Below are positions 42,786-51,335 of a stretch of 60,149 nt of DNA, piece by piece. Under the pieces are notes generated by a model. The model searched no databases. It was not told the DNA's origin and saw only the letters and a program-made list of their open reading frames with translations. The stretch covers positions 2,950 to 63,098 of the forward strand of contig NZ_KI914752.1 in NCBI RefSeq assembly GCF_000520515.1, written 5' to 3'. The number at the start of each line of letters is the position of its first letter. Position 1 is the stretch's first letter. The stretch comes from Arthrobacter sp. H20. Its GTDB lineage: Bacteria; Actinomycetota; Actinomycetes; Actinomycetales; Micrococcaceae. A program made the translations under genes and the position numbers.

Positions 42786-43592
42786 CTAACGGGAGAGGAG
42801 TTTCTTCACCATGACGACTATTGCGGCAACTGAGCCAGCGACTATCGATAGTGGCTTCCAGCGATCGGCGAGTGACACATTGTGCGGGTGTTCACGCGGG
42901 CCGGCCGGAGTGCGTTGCGGCACAACAGACCGAGCGTTGGTGGCTAGACGGTCGGTTCCGGCTTTCGCCGAGGCCGTGGTCCGGTTCCACCGTGCCTTGA
43001 AGTCGAGGCCACGACCCAGATCATCGCGGACATCCGCCAAGTGGTCGCGGCGCGTGCCGGAACGGCGGCGCAGCTCGCCGTACGACGGGGTCGGCTCCTT
43101 GGGCTCGGAATCCCCTGGCTTGCCATCCGATTTCTCTTCCTTGGGCTTCTTGACGTCAAGGGTCGCCGGGTCGAAGCTACGGCCCTCGCGAAGAACCCCG
43201 ATGTCGTAGCGGATGCCGCGGATGGCTTCCTCAGGCAGGAGCGGCAGCGCCTTCTTGAACCGGGTCACACCGATCAACGCGGTGATAGCGATGACCACCA
43301 GGAACAGGGCGGCAACCAGCAGTGCAGCCAACCAGCCCTCCATGATGGTGGCCAGGCCGAGAATTGCCGCAACGATCAGCGCAACTGAGAGGAAGGCCAG
43401 AAAGACTACAGCCACCACAAGGAACGCTGCAGCGATCCCCGCCTTGACGCCCTTCTGCTTCATCTGCTCGAGCGCCATCGAGACTTCGTCTCCGAACTGG
43501 CGCGGCGTCAGCCTCGCCAGAAGCTTGATCAGCCCGAAGACCGATGGCTTGTTGGAAGTCCCTGTGCCACGTGTGCTAGCGGAGCTATCCAT
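42786..43592 (-). CDS. Phage-holin-like (actinobacterial holin/DUF3618-type) membrane protein
   Basis: 268 residues; GGAGG lies seven bases before the ATG. Residues about 45-115 form two long hydrophobic spans (AGIAAAFLVVAVVFLAFLSV; LAALLVAALFLVVIAITALI) preceded by RLTPRQFGDEVSMALEQMKQ, as in the actinobacterial phage-holin family. A charged linker (DVKKPKEEKSDGKPGDSEPK) follows, then GELRRRSGTRRDHLADVRDD, similar to DUF3618, and a third span near the C-terminus. Despite the name, such proteins are common chromosomal genes with unknown function; no phage genes are nearby. Confidence 0.8.
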   Translation of the reverse strand: MDSSASTRGTGTSNKPSVFGLIKLLARLTPRQFGDEVSMALEQMKQKGVKAGIAAAFLVVAVVFLAFLSVALIVAAILGLATIMEGWLAALLVAALFLVVIAITALIGVTRFKKALPLLPEEAIRGIRYDIGVLREGRSFDPATLDVKKPKEEKSDGKPGDSEPKEPTPSYGELRRRSGTRRDHLADVRDDLGRGLDFKARWNRTTASAKAGTDRLATNARSVVPQRTPAGPREHPHNVSLADRWKPLSIVAGSVAAIVVMVKKLLSR

Positions 43593-43749
43593 AGCCCTGC
43601 CTCCATCCCTCGTCTAACAGACCGCGTGAGCAGACCTGCAAGCTGCGTAAACCTTTTCCTAAAATTACCATTGAGCGGCCAATGCCGATTCTGTGTAAGC
43701 CTACTTCAATAGCAAGCACCCTTAGTGACCGCCGGGCGATCAAGCCGCC

Positions 43750-43851
43750 TAGGATGGAACTCAACGACAGCGTGGTGCGTTGTTGCTCCCCTTTCTGGAC
43801 GAGATTCAGCGTGCTCGCGCACCATGACCCTCTCTTGGCCTGAAGGGCCAA
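43750..43851 (+). promoter_or_regulatory. Promoter/leader candidate for the MFS gene
   Basis: TAGGAT (43750-43755) is a good actinobacterial -10 candidate and would give a leader of about 115 nt. A hairpin TTGGCC-N5-GGCCAA (43835-43851) then precedes the Shine-Dalgarno (AAGGA). The remaining 43593-43749 is the upstream region of the divergent holin-like gene, with no recognised site. Confidence 0.4.
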
Positions 43852-43873
43852 CCCATGACACAAGGAACGATCT

Positions 43874-45112
43874 GTGTCGGATAGGCGCCAGTTGAGCACA
43901 GTAACCCACCCCGGCGATTCACTTTCCCGGCGTCAGAAACTGATCTATGTGCTGATCCTGGGCTCTTTGACTGCGCTGGGCCCATTCACCATCGATCTCT
44001 ATCTGCCGGCCTTTCCCTCGCTGCAGCGAGACCTTGGCGTCACCGAAGCCGCAGTTCAGCTGACGCTCACCGGGACAATCGTCGGGTTCGCCATCGGGCA
44101 GTTGGTGGTCGGCCCGCTCAGCGACAAAGTGGGTCGCCGGATTCCGCTGATTCTCGCGACGAGCGTCCATATCCTGGCGTCGCTGGGTGCCGCCATGGCC
44201 ACCGACATCACCATGTTGATGGTATTTCGCGTCCTGCAGGGCGTAGGGGCCGCGGGAGGCAGCGTCGTCGCAATGGCAATGCTCAGAGACCTCTTCAGCG
44301 GATATCCCCTGGTCAGGATGCTCTCCTACCTGGCGTTGGTCAACGGACTGGCCCCCATCTTCGCTCCAGTCATCGGGTCCTCACTGCTCCTGGTAATGCC
44401 CTGGCCCGGAATCTTCTGGTTCCTCGCCGCCTATGGGGTGCTGGTCATCATCGCAACGTCGGTGTTCCTCGTCGAGACCCTGCCTGCTGATCGACGGGGT
44501 AGCTCGGGCGCCACAGCCCTGCAGCGTTACCGCGCGGTGCTCACTGACCGGATCTTCATCGGCGTCCTGCTGGTGGGCGGGATGAATTTTTCAGGGCTAT
44601 TCTCCTATCTTTCGGCGTCACCCTTTCTCTTCCAGGGCACCTACAACTTCAGCGAGCTGCAATATGGGCTGCTCTTCGCAGTGAATTCCCTCGGAATTGT
44701 GGCCGGCGTCCAAATCAGTGCGAGGGTATTGAGGCGGATTGGCCCGCAGTGGGTAATGGTTTTCTCCACTGCATCAATGCTTCTGATGTCCCTGCTGATC
44801 GTCCTGTTCGCCCAGCTCGGGCTCGGACTGTGGGGCATCATCGTACCGCTCTGGTGCTACATCATGTCAGCTGGGTTCACCTTCCCTTGCGTGCAGGTGC
44901 TGGCGCTGGCCAACCACGGCGCCCAGGCAGGCACCGCGGCGTCTCTGCTGGGAGCCGTAACCTTTGGCCTGGCCGGCGCAATCTCTCCTGCGGTTGGCCT
45001 GCTTGGTGTCTCTGCCACCACCATGGGAGGCGTGATGGCCGCGTGCATTAGCGCAGGGATCGTCTTTCTATGGACAGTGGTCAGGCCGCGGACGGTACCC
45101 CCACTGCGCTAA
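43874..45112 (+). CDS. MFS multidrug efflux transporter, Bcr/CflA family
   Basis: 412 residues with a GTG start (AAGGA seven bases upstream). Twelve predicted spans. The Bcr/CflA hallmarks are LGSLTALGPFTIDLYLPAFP, GQLVVGPLSDKVGRRIPLIL (MFS loop A motif) and FRVLQGVGAAGGSVVAMAML. Proton-driven export of bicyclomycin, chloramphenicol, sulfonamides or native metabolites is known for the family; substrate here is unknown. It converges with the SDR-DUF2867 gene 10 bp away. Confidence 0.92.
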   Translation: MSDRRQLSTVTHPGDSLSRRQKLIYVLILGSLTALGPFTIDLYLPAFPSLQRDLGVTEAAVQLTLTGTIVGFAIGQLVVGPLSDKVGRRIPLILATSVHILASLGAAMATDITMLMVFRVLQGVGAAGGSVVAMAMLRDLFSGYPLVRMLSYLALVNGLAPIFAPVIGSSLLLVMPWPGIFWFLAAYGVLVIIATSVFLVETLPADRRGSSGATALQRYRAVLTDRIFIGVLLVGGMNFSGLFSYLSASPFLFQGTYNFSELQYGLLFAVNSLGIVAGVQISARVLRRIGPQWVMVFSTASMLLMSLLIVLFAQLGLGLWGIIVPLWCYIMSAGFTFPCVQVLALANHGAQAGTAASLLGAVTFGLAGAISPAVGLLGVSATTMGGVMAACISAGIVFLWTVVRPRTVPPLR

Positions 45113-45122
45113 CCGGCCCGAC

Positions 45123-46592
45123 TCAGTTACGTTCAGCCTTGCTGGAGATGTTGCGTGCCATGGACTTGAAGATGATCCCGTGGAACGGAAGGACTCCAAG
45201 CCAGTACAGCCGGCCGGCGAGGCCCTTCGGGAAGAACACTGCGCGCTGGGTGTACTCGCTGCCGGCGTCGTCGGGACGCACCGATAGTTCGAGCCAGGCG
45301 CGTCCGGGAAGTCTCATTTCCGCACGCAGCCGCAGCCGTTCCCCTTTGACAATCTCCTCGACCCGCCAGAAGTCCAGCGCATCGCCGGTGAACAGTTGGT
45401 CTGCGTGGCGCCTGCCCCTGCGCAGGCCAACTCCGCCAGCCAACTTGTCCAGCCAGCCTCGGGCGGCCCAGGCCACGGGAAGCGAGTACCAGCCGTTGTC
45501 CCCACCAATCCCTTCAATGACACGCCAGAGCCGCTCGGGGGTGGCTTTGGACCGGTAGACCTGGACGTCCGTGTAGACAGTGTGGCCGGCCCATTCCGGA
45601 TCGGTGGGTAGTGGATCCGCGGCGGTATCGACCAGCGACGCGCCCGCCCAACTGGTCTCGACCGCTCCCCCGCGCTCTTTGCCCAATGCCAGGTCAACTG
45701 CCGTGCGGTAGTCGGTGAGGCCGCCGTCGGGCACTGGCAGGTAGTCATCGATGTCATGTTCGGCGGTGATCGCATCGTGCTGCAGCGACTCGATCAGTGG
45801 CATAGCCATCACCCGGGGAATAGGTGTGACCAGATTCACCCAGTGGCCGGCGAGGCGGGGGGTCAGCACCGGCAGGGCAAGGATCTTGCGGCGCGGCAGG
45901 CCGGACTCCACTGCGTACTGGTTCATCATCTCGGCGTAGGAGAGCACATTCCGTGAGCCGATGTCGAAGGTCCGGTTCAGCTCAGCCGGAAGGGTGAGTG
46001 CACCAATCAGGTAGTGGAGGACGTCCCGGACAGCGATGGGCTCAATATGGTTCAGCACCCACTTGGGCGCCGGCATCACCGGGAGGACGTCGGAGAGGTG
46101 CCTGATCATTTCGAACGACGCTGACCCTGATCCAATGACAACACCCGCCTGGTAGGCAATGGTCGGGGTACCGGATTCCAGGAGGATGCGACCCACCTCC
46201 TCGCGGGAGCGCATATGGGTGGAGAGTTCGACGTTTGCCGGGTGGAGGCCACCAAGGTACACCATCCGGGTCACACCGGCCTGGGTGGCTGCCTTCGACA
46301 CCATTGAGGCAATCTTCGACTCCTTGGTTTCGAAGCCCTTGCCCGTGCCCATCGAGTGGACCAGATAGTACAGGGTGTCGACGCCGTCGCAGGCCTTCCT
46401 GAGCGACTCTTCATCTTCGAGATCGCCTTCAATCACTTCCACCGAGGAGGACCAGGGGACGTCCTTGAGCTTCTGCGGAGAGCGCACCAGGACCCGCACT
46501 GTGTGGCCTTCGGCGAGCAGGCGGGACACCAGCCTGCCGCCGATATACCCGGTAGCGCCAGTGACAAGGATCAGTTTGCTGTCTTGTTCCAT
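45123..46592 (-). CDS. SDR (NAD(P)H-binding) protein with C-terminal DUF2867
   Basis: 489 residues from MEQDSKLILVTGATGYIGGR; an upstream in-frame start reaches 46631. The N-terminal 300 residues are an atypical SDR (VTGATGYIGGRLVSRLLAEG; DTLYYLVHSMGTGKGFETKE; YLGGLHPANVELSTHMRSRE). The C-terminal 150 form DUF2867 (VYRSKATPERLWRVIEGIGG, RRGRRHADQLFTGDALDFWR, ending KGLAGRLYWLGVLPFHGIIF). The fusion is widespread in actinobacteria, with no established reaction. TATTCT six bases before the ATG suggests a leaderless message. Confidence 0.88.
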   Translation of the reverse strand: MEQDSKLILVTGATGYIGGRLVSRLLAEGHTVRVLVRSPQKLKDVPWSSSVEVIEGDLEDEESLRKACDGVDTLYYLVHSMGTGKGFETKESKIASMVSKAATQAGVTRMVYLGGLHPANVELSTHMRSREEVGRILLESGTPTIAYQAGVVIGSGSASFEMIRHLSDVLPVMPAPKWVLNHIEPIAVRDVLHYLIGALTLPAELNRTFDIGSRNVLSYAEMMNQYAVESGLPRRKILALPVLTPRLAGHWVNLVTPIPRVMAMPLIESLQHDAITAEHDIDDYLPVPDGGLTDYRTAVDLALGKERGGAVETSWAGASLVDTAADPLPTDPEWAGHTVYTDVQVYRSKATPERLWRVIEGIGGDNGWYSLPVAWAARGWLDKLAGGVGLRRGRRHADQLFTGDALDFWRVEEIVKGERLRLRAEMRLPGRAWLELSVRPDDAGSEYTQRAVFFPKGLAGRLYWLGVLPFHGIIFKSMARNISSKAERN

Positions 46593-46639
46593 TTCTTCAG
46601 AATACGCTCCGCGCCGGGATGCTCGTGACACAAAGAAAG

Positions 46640-46674
46640 CCCCTTCCCGCCAGCGCGACGCTGATGGGAAGGGG
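46640..46674 (-). terminator. Intrinsic terminator downstream of tRNA-Asn
   Basis: CCCCTTCCC (46640-46648) pairs with GGGAAGGGG (46666-46674), with inner CAGCG/CGCTG pairing. On the minus strand the stem is followed by CTTTCTTTGTG. It begins six bases after the tRNA CCA end. Confidence 0.85.
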
Positions 46675-46679
46675 TCTGG

Positions 46680-46755
46680 TGGCTCCTCCGACTGGACTTG
46701 AACCAGTAACCCTTCGATTAACAGTCGAATGCTCTGCCAATTGAGCTACGGAGGA
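46680..46755 (-). tRNA. tRNA-Asn (GUU anticodon)
   Basis: Cloverleaf: acceptor TCCTCCG/CGGAGGA, D-arm GCTCAATTGGCAGAGC, anticodon stem-loop TTCGACTGTTAATCGAA with GUU, and T-arm ACTGGTTCAAGTCCAGT. Discriminator G is followed by an encoded CCA. It lies between dnaG and the SDR gene, a position common in related actinobacteria. Confidence 0.98.
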
Positions 46756-46810
46756 AAGCAGCAGATACAACTCTACATACCAAGTGCGGGTAAGTGAAAT
46801 CGGCTGGCCT

Positions 46811-48742
46811 CTAATCGGAGCGCAGCTGGCGACGGCGCATTTCCAGCTCCAGCAGATCCCGCTGCAGCTGGACATACTGCTCCGGGTCGGCGGCGGCGTC
46901 GACCCGCTGCAACCGACCCTGCAGCTCGGCCTTGAGCCTGGTGATGCGCAGCTCATAGAGCCGGTTGATAATGTCCCTGCAGTAGAGCGCCAGTGCGTCC
47001 TCGGCTTTCGACGGCAGCGGGGTGACAGCCAACTCGGTAACCAGGCCCCGCAACACCTCTGGGACCTCCTGCCGAACCCGTTCCACCCACTGAGCCGGTT
47101 CCACCACTGCGGCACCAGCAGCCTGCACGGCGTCCTTCAGCGCCGCGTAGACGGGAACGGAAAACCCCGACTCAGCAAACCGCTCCCAGTGCCCCGCCTC
47201 CAATAGATTCGGGTGCTGCAGGACCACCTCAAGGACCTCGCGTTCCATCCTGCCAATCGGATCCTTCGGATCCGGACGCTGGAACCGCTGGGTATCGCCC
47301 TGGTCTGACCCGGCCGCGGTATCCGAATCGCCCCCAGGAGACGACTGCGCGCTGCTCTCGCGGGTTCCTGCACCCATGCCGGTGCTGGCCCCTGTCCCCT
47401 TCCGTGCAGCTGACGAGACAGCCCTGGCTACCTGGTCCTCGCCCACGAACTGCATGCCTAGCCAGCGGGACAGTTCGCGGGTGTAGATGGACCGCAGTGA
47501 CACGTCACGGATACGCGCGACAATCGGCGCTGCATGCCGCAGGGCATTGACCTGCCCCTCGCCGGTGGTCAGGTCATAGTTGCCGAAGGACGCCTTGATG
47601 GCGAACTCGAAGAGTGGCCGGCGCGACGAGATCAAACCGCGGACTGCGTCGTCGCCCTTGGCCTGGCGCAGCTCGCACGGATCGGCGCCGCTGGGCTCCA
47701 CCGCCACGTAGGTCTGCGCAACGAACCGCTGGTCCTCCTCAAAGGCGCGCAGAGCGGCCTTCTGGCCAGCTGCGTCCCCATCGAAGGTGAAGACCACCTC
47801 ACCGCCGGACCCGTCGTCGGACAGGAGCCGGCGGGCTATCTTGATGTGATCCGCTCCGAAAGCCGTCCCGCAGGTCGCAACGGCGGTCCCCACCCCGGCC
47901 AGGTGGCAGGCCATCACATCGGTGTAGCCCTCGACGACGACGAGCTGACGGGTTTTGGCGATTTCCCGCTTGGCCAGGTCGATCCCGTACAGGACCTGGG
48001 ACTTGTGGTAGAGGGAAGTTTCAGGGGTGTTGAGGTACTTGGGGCCCTGATCCTCCTCGTAGAGTTTCCGGGCACCGAAGCCGACTGAGTCACCGGTGAT
48101 GTCGCGGATCGGCCAGATCAGTCTCCCCCGGAACCGATCATAGATCCGTTGCGCGTTGTTGGAAGAGACACTGAACATGCCGGTGAGCTTGAGCTCGTCC
48201 TGGGTGAAGCCTTTGCCGGTGAGGTGGGTGAGCAGCCCGTCCCAGCCCTGCGGCGCGTAGCCCACACCGAATTGTTCGGCGGCGGAGCGGTCGAACCCGC
48301 GTTCCTGCAGGAACCGTCGGCCAGCTGCGGCACCCTGGGAGAGAAGCTGTTCGCGGTAGAACTCGGCGGCGATCTTGTGGGCGTCGAGCATGCGCTGGCG
48401 CCTGCCGATGTCTTCCCGGCGAGGGCCAGTGCCGCCGTCCTCGTACCTGAGCTCGAAGCCGATCCGGGAGGCGAGTTTTTCGACTGTCTCAGAGAACGAG
48501 GTGTGGTCCATTTTCTGGACGAACGAAATGACGTCTCCACCCTCGCCGCAGCCAAAGCAGTGGTAGGAGCCAAGCTGCGGGCGGATATGGAACGACGGCG
48601 ACCGTTCGTCGTGGAAAGGGCAGAGCCCCTTGTAGGAGCCGACCCCCGCCGACTTCAGGGTGACGTACCCGTCGACGATCTCCTTGATATCGGTGCGTTG
48701 GCGTACCTCATCGATGTCTTCGCGCTTGATGAGTCCGGCCAT
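46811..48742 (-). CDS. dnaG: DNA primase
   Basis: 643 residues. Makes RNA primers for replication. The N-terminal zinc finger is CPFHDERSPSFHIRPQ with HCFGCGEGGDVISF. The catalytic core contains VVVEGYTDVMACHLAG (TOPRIM Glu) and FTFDGDAAGQKAALRAFE (TOPRIM Asp). A Ser/Gly/Asp-rich linker near residue 470-510 leads to the C-terminal helicase-binding domain (GRMEREVLEVVLQHPNLLEA). It follows dgt by about 90 bp; the dusB-dgt-dnaG order is common in actinobacteria. Confidence 0.97.
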   Translation of the reverse strand: MAGLIKREDIDEVRQRTDIKEIVDGYVTLKSAGVGSYKGLCPFHDERSPSFHIRPQLGSYHCFGCGEGGDVISFVQKMDHTSFSETVEKLASRIGFELRYEDGGTGPRREDIGRRQRMLDAHKIAAEFYREQLLSQGAAAGRRFLQERGFDRSAAEQFGVGYAPQGWDGLLTHLTGKGFTQDELKLTGMFSVSSNNAQRIYDRFRGRLIWPIRDITGDSVGFGARKLYEEDQGPKYLNTPETSLYHKSQVLYGIDLAKREIAKTRQLVVVEGYTDVMACHLAGVGTAVATCGTAFGADHIKIARRLLSDDGSGGEVVFTFDGDAAGQKAALRAFEEDQRFVAQTYVAVEPSGADPCELRQAKGDDAVRGLISSRRPLFEFAIKASFGNYDLTTGEGQVNALRHAAPIVARIRDVSLRSIYTRELSRWLGMQFVGEDQVARAVSSAARKGTGASTGMGAGTRESSAQSSPGGDSDTAAGSDQGDTQRFQRPDPKDPIGRMEREVLEVVLQHPNLLEAGHWERFAESGFSVPVYAALKDAVQAAGAAVVEPAQWVERVRQEVPEVLRGLVTELAVTPLPSKAEDALALYCRDIINRLYELRITRLKAELQGRLQRVDAAADPEQYVQLQRDLLELEMRRRQLRSD

Positions 48743-48832
48743 GAAAACAGTCTATGCGTCGCCGGTGGTGTGGGGTTCCGCGGGGATCAGCTGTGCAGGA
48801 GAAGTGGGTGCGCCAGTGTCAGGCGAGACCGG

Positions 48833-50116
48833 CTACCAGAGTGATGGGACCGGCCCAACGACCCGCCGGTGCAGAGCCAACGCCGACGCATCGGTGAGCG
48901 AGGCCACCTGGTCGATGACCACCCGGAGCCGGGCGTCGTCGTCGGGCGCGTCCTTCCAGTCGGCAGCGAAGGCGGGCTCAAGGAACTGATCCCCCGCTGC
49001 CGCCATCTGGGCAACCAGCGAACTGAGCACTTCCCGCTGGCGTTCGTACACGGGCTGCCGCCGCTCGGAGGTCATGACGAAGGTGGTCGCCAGCCCCTTC
49101 ATGACGGCGATCTCCAGCTCGGTTTCCTCGGGTACCACCATCTGGGCGTGATAGCGGGTGAGTGGGTCGTGGCCGTAGATGGCGCGGGTGGCGGCGAGCG
49201 CGCTGAGGCAGAACCGGCCGATCAGCTGGCTGGTCATGTTCTTCAGCGCCGCCATGGACCGCCTGCTGCCGTCCGCGTCGCGCACCCACACATCGGTCGC
49301 CTCAAGGCGCGCCAGCGCTGCATCAACTGCCGCTGCATCACTGTGGGGGAGGTACCACTGCTGGGTGTAGCCGACCACCCGCGCGCGGGTGTCAGAGCTG
49401 TCCATCTGCCGCAGCTGGAAATGGCCGGCAACAATTGCGTCTTCGACGTCGTGCACCGAGTAGGAGATATCGTCGGCCAGGTCCATGACCTGCGCTTCCA
49501 GGCATGATCGGCCGGCGGGGGCGCCGTCGCGAAGCCAATCGAACACCGGACGATCGTCTTCGTAGGCGCCGAACTTGGAGGTGCGCTGACCGTGGAGCAC
49601 CGGCGCGTCGGCAGCTGTCCACGGATACTTCGAGGCCGCGTCGAGACTGGCGCGGGTGAGGTTCAGACCCGCCGGGGTGCCGTCAGCGCGGATCACCTTC
49701 GGTTCCAGGCGGGTGAGCAGCCGCAGGGTCTGGGCGTTGCCCTCGAACCCGCCGACCGCGTGCGCCAGGTCGTTCAGCGTGGACTCGCCGTTGTGCCCGA
49801 ACGGTGGGTGCCCCAGGTCGTGGGCCAGGCAGGCGGCGTCGACAATGTCCGGGTCACACCCCAGCGCCCGGCCCAGCTCGCGGCCCACCTGGGCTACCTC
49901 GAGGCTGTGGGTGAGGCGGGTACGCACAAAGTCGTCGGTGTCGGGGGCTACCACCTGGGTTTTGGCACCGAGGCGCCGCAACGCCGAGGAGTGCAGGACC
50001 CGGGCACGGTCGCGCTCGAAGTGGGACCGGTGGGTGCTCTTGGCTGGTTCGTCGACCCACCGCTGCAGATCAGCTTCGGTGTACCCGGCGGTAACCGGTG
50101 CGTTCGGGAAGCTCAT
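48833..50116 (-). CDS. dgt: Deoxyguanosinetriphosphate triphosphohydrolase-like protein
   Basis: 427 residues from MSFPNAPVTAGYTEADLQRW, with GAGG about seven bases upstream; a longer frame overlaps dusB. HD-domain phosphohydrolase cleaving dNTPs to deoxynucleosides and triphosphate. Motifs: HFERDRARVLHSSALRRLGA, TRLTHSLEVAQVGRELGRAL, AHDLGHPPFGHNGESTLNDL and DLADDISYSVHDVEDAIV. Starts eight bases after the dusB stop and likely shares its mRNA. Confidence 0.95.
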   Translation of the reverse strand: MSFPNAPVTAGYTEADLQRWVDEPAKSTHRSHFERDRARVLHSSALRRLGAKTQVVAPDTDDFVRTRLTHSLEVAQVGRELGRALGCDPDIVDAACLAHDLGHPPFGHNGESTLNDLAHAVGGFEGNAQTLRLLTRLEPKVIRADGTPAGLNLTRASLDAASKYPWTAADAPVLHGQRTSKFGAYEDDRPVFDWLRDGAPAGRSCLEAQVMDLADDISYSVHDVEDAIVAGHFQLRQMDSSDTRARVVGYTQQWYLPHSDAAAVDAALARLEATDVWVRDADGSRRSMAALKNMTSQLIGRFCLSALAATRAIYGHDPLTRYHAQMVVPEETELEIAVMKGLATTFVMTSERRQPVYERQREVLSSLVAQMAAAGDQFLEPAFAADWKDAPDDDARLRVVIDQVASLTDASALALHRRVVGPVPSLW

Positions 50117-50123
50117 GGATGCC

Positions 50124-51335
50124 TCAGCCACCGGAGACGTCCACTTCTGCTGCTGAGATGTCAGCCTGCTGTGCATCGTTGAGGGCCCGGGAGTTCAGCC
50201 AGTCCTGCGGTAGCGAAGTCTTTTTGGGACTGCCCGCACGTCCGCGGGGGCCCTCGGCATCGGAACCGGGATAGGGTGACTCGGCGTCGAGCCCGGCCAG
50301 CAGTTCGCGCAGCACCTCGAGGGTGGGGACTGCAGCCAGCTTGGCGCGCAACTCTCCGCCCACCACATAGCCCTTGAAGTACCAGGCCATGTGCTTGCGG
50401 ATGTCCCTGAGCGCCATCATCTCGTTGCCGAACGTGTCGACGAGCAGTTCAGCATGGCGGTAGACGGTCTCGGCCACCTGGCCCAGGCCGGGTTGGTGCC
50501 TGGTGCTGTCGCCTTCGAAGGCGTTCATCAGATCACCGAACAGCCAGGGCCGGCCCTGGCAGCCGCGACCGATGACGACGCCGTCGACGCCGGTCTGTCG
50601 CACCATCCGGATCGCGTCCTCAGCGGACCAGATGTCGCCGTTACCCAGGACCGGGATGTCGGGCAGGGCTTCGCGAAGCTCGGCGATAGCGTTCCAGTCG
50701 GCCGTCCCCGAGTAGAACTGCGAGGCGGTGCGCCCGTGCAGCGCCACCGCTGCAACGCCGCTGTCGCGGGCGATCTTTCCAGCTTCGCGGAAGGTCAGGT
50801 GATTCTCGTCGATCCCCTTGCGCATCTTGATGGTCAGGGGAATACCACCCCTGGACGCCTCCCTGACTGCCGTCTGCACGATTCCGGTGAACAGGTCCAG
50901 CTTCCAGGGCAGCGCCGCGCCGCCACCCTTCCGGGTAACCTTGGGCACCGGACAGCCGAAGTTGAGGTCAATGTGGTCGGCCCGGTCCTCTTCGACGAGG
51001 ATCCTGATGGCAGCGCCGACGGTCACCGGGTCGACGCCGTACAGCTGGACCGAGCGCACCGCTTCATCGGCATCGTGGGAGATAATTCTCAGTGACTCCG
51101 GGTTTCGCTCCACCAGGGCGCGTGAGGTCACCATTTCCGAGACGTAGAGGCCGCCACCGTACTCGCGACAGAGGCGCCGGAACGCCGTGTTGGTGATACC
51201 GGCCATCGGCGCAAGGACCACCGGGGTTTTGACTGTGATCGCTCCGAGCTGAAGTGGCGGCAGATCGAGTCGGGTGTCGGTGGCCGCTCCGGAAGTCATC
51301 TCGGTCGTGGCGGGCAGGGTTGATACAACAGTCAC
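50124..51335 (-). CDS. dusB: tRNA-dihydrouridine synthase
   Basis: 403 residues, GTG start overlapping the YibE/F stop (GTGA). FMN TIM-barrel enzyme reducing uridines in tRNA D-loops. Motifs: VLAPMAGITNTAFRRLCREY, YGVDPVTVGAAIRILVEEDR, HIDLNFGCPVPKVTRKGGGA (catalytic Cys) and VLGNGDIWSAEDAIRMVRQT with GRGCQGRPWLFGDL. The C-terminus adds a polar stretch of about 40 residues. Confidence 0.95.
   Translation of the reverse strand: MTVVSTLPATTEMTSGAATDTRLDLPPLQLGAITVKTPVVLAPMAGITNTAFRRLCREYGGGLYVSEMVTSRALVERNPESLRIISHDADEAVRSVQLYGVDPVTVGAAIRILVEEDRADHIDLNFGCPVPKVTRKGGGAALPWKLDLFTGIVQTAVREASRGGIPLTIKMRKGIDENHLTFREAGKIARDSGVAAVALHGRTASQFYSGTADWNAIAELREALPDIPVLGNGDIWSAEDAIRMVRQTGVDGVVIGRGCQGRPWLFGDLMNAFEGDSTRHQPGLGQVAETVYRHAELLVDTFGNEMMALRDIRKHMAWYFKGYVVGGELRAKLAAVPTLEVLRELLAGLDAESPYPGSDAEGPRGRAGSPKKTSLPQDWLNSRALNDAQQADISAAEVDVSGG

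Noticed and set aside
42786-43592. Prophage remnant suggested by the holin-like gene
   Set aside because: Neighbours are ordinary chromosomal genes and there are no integrase, capsid, tail or lysin genes or attachment repeats.
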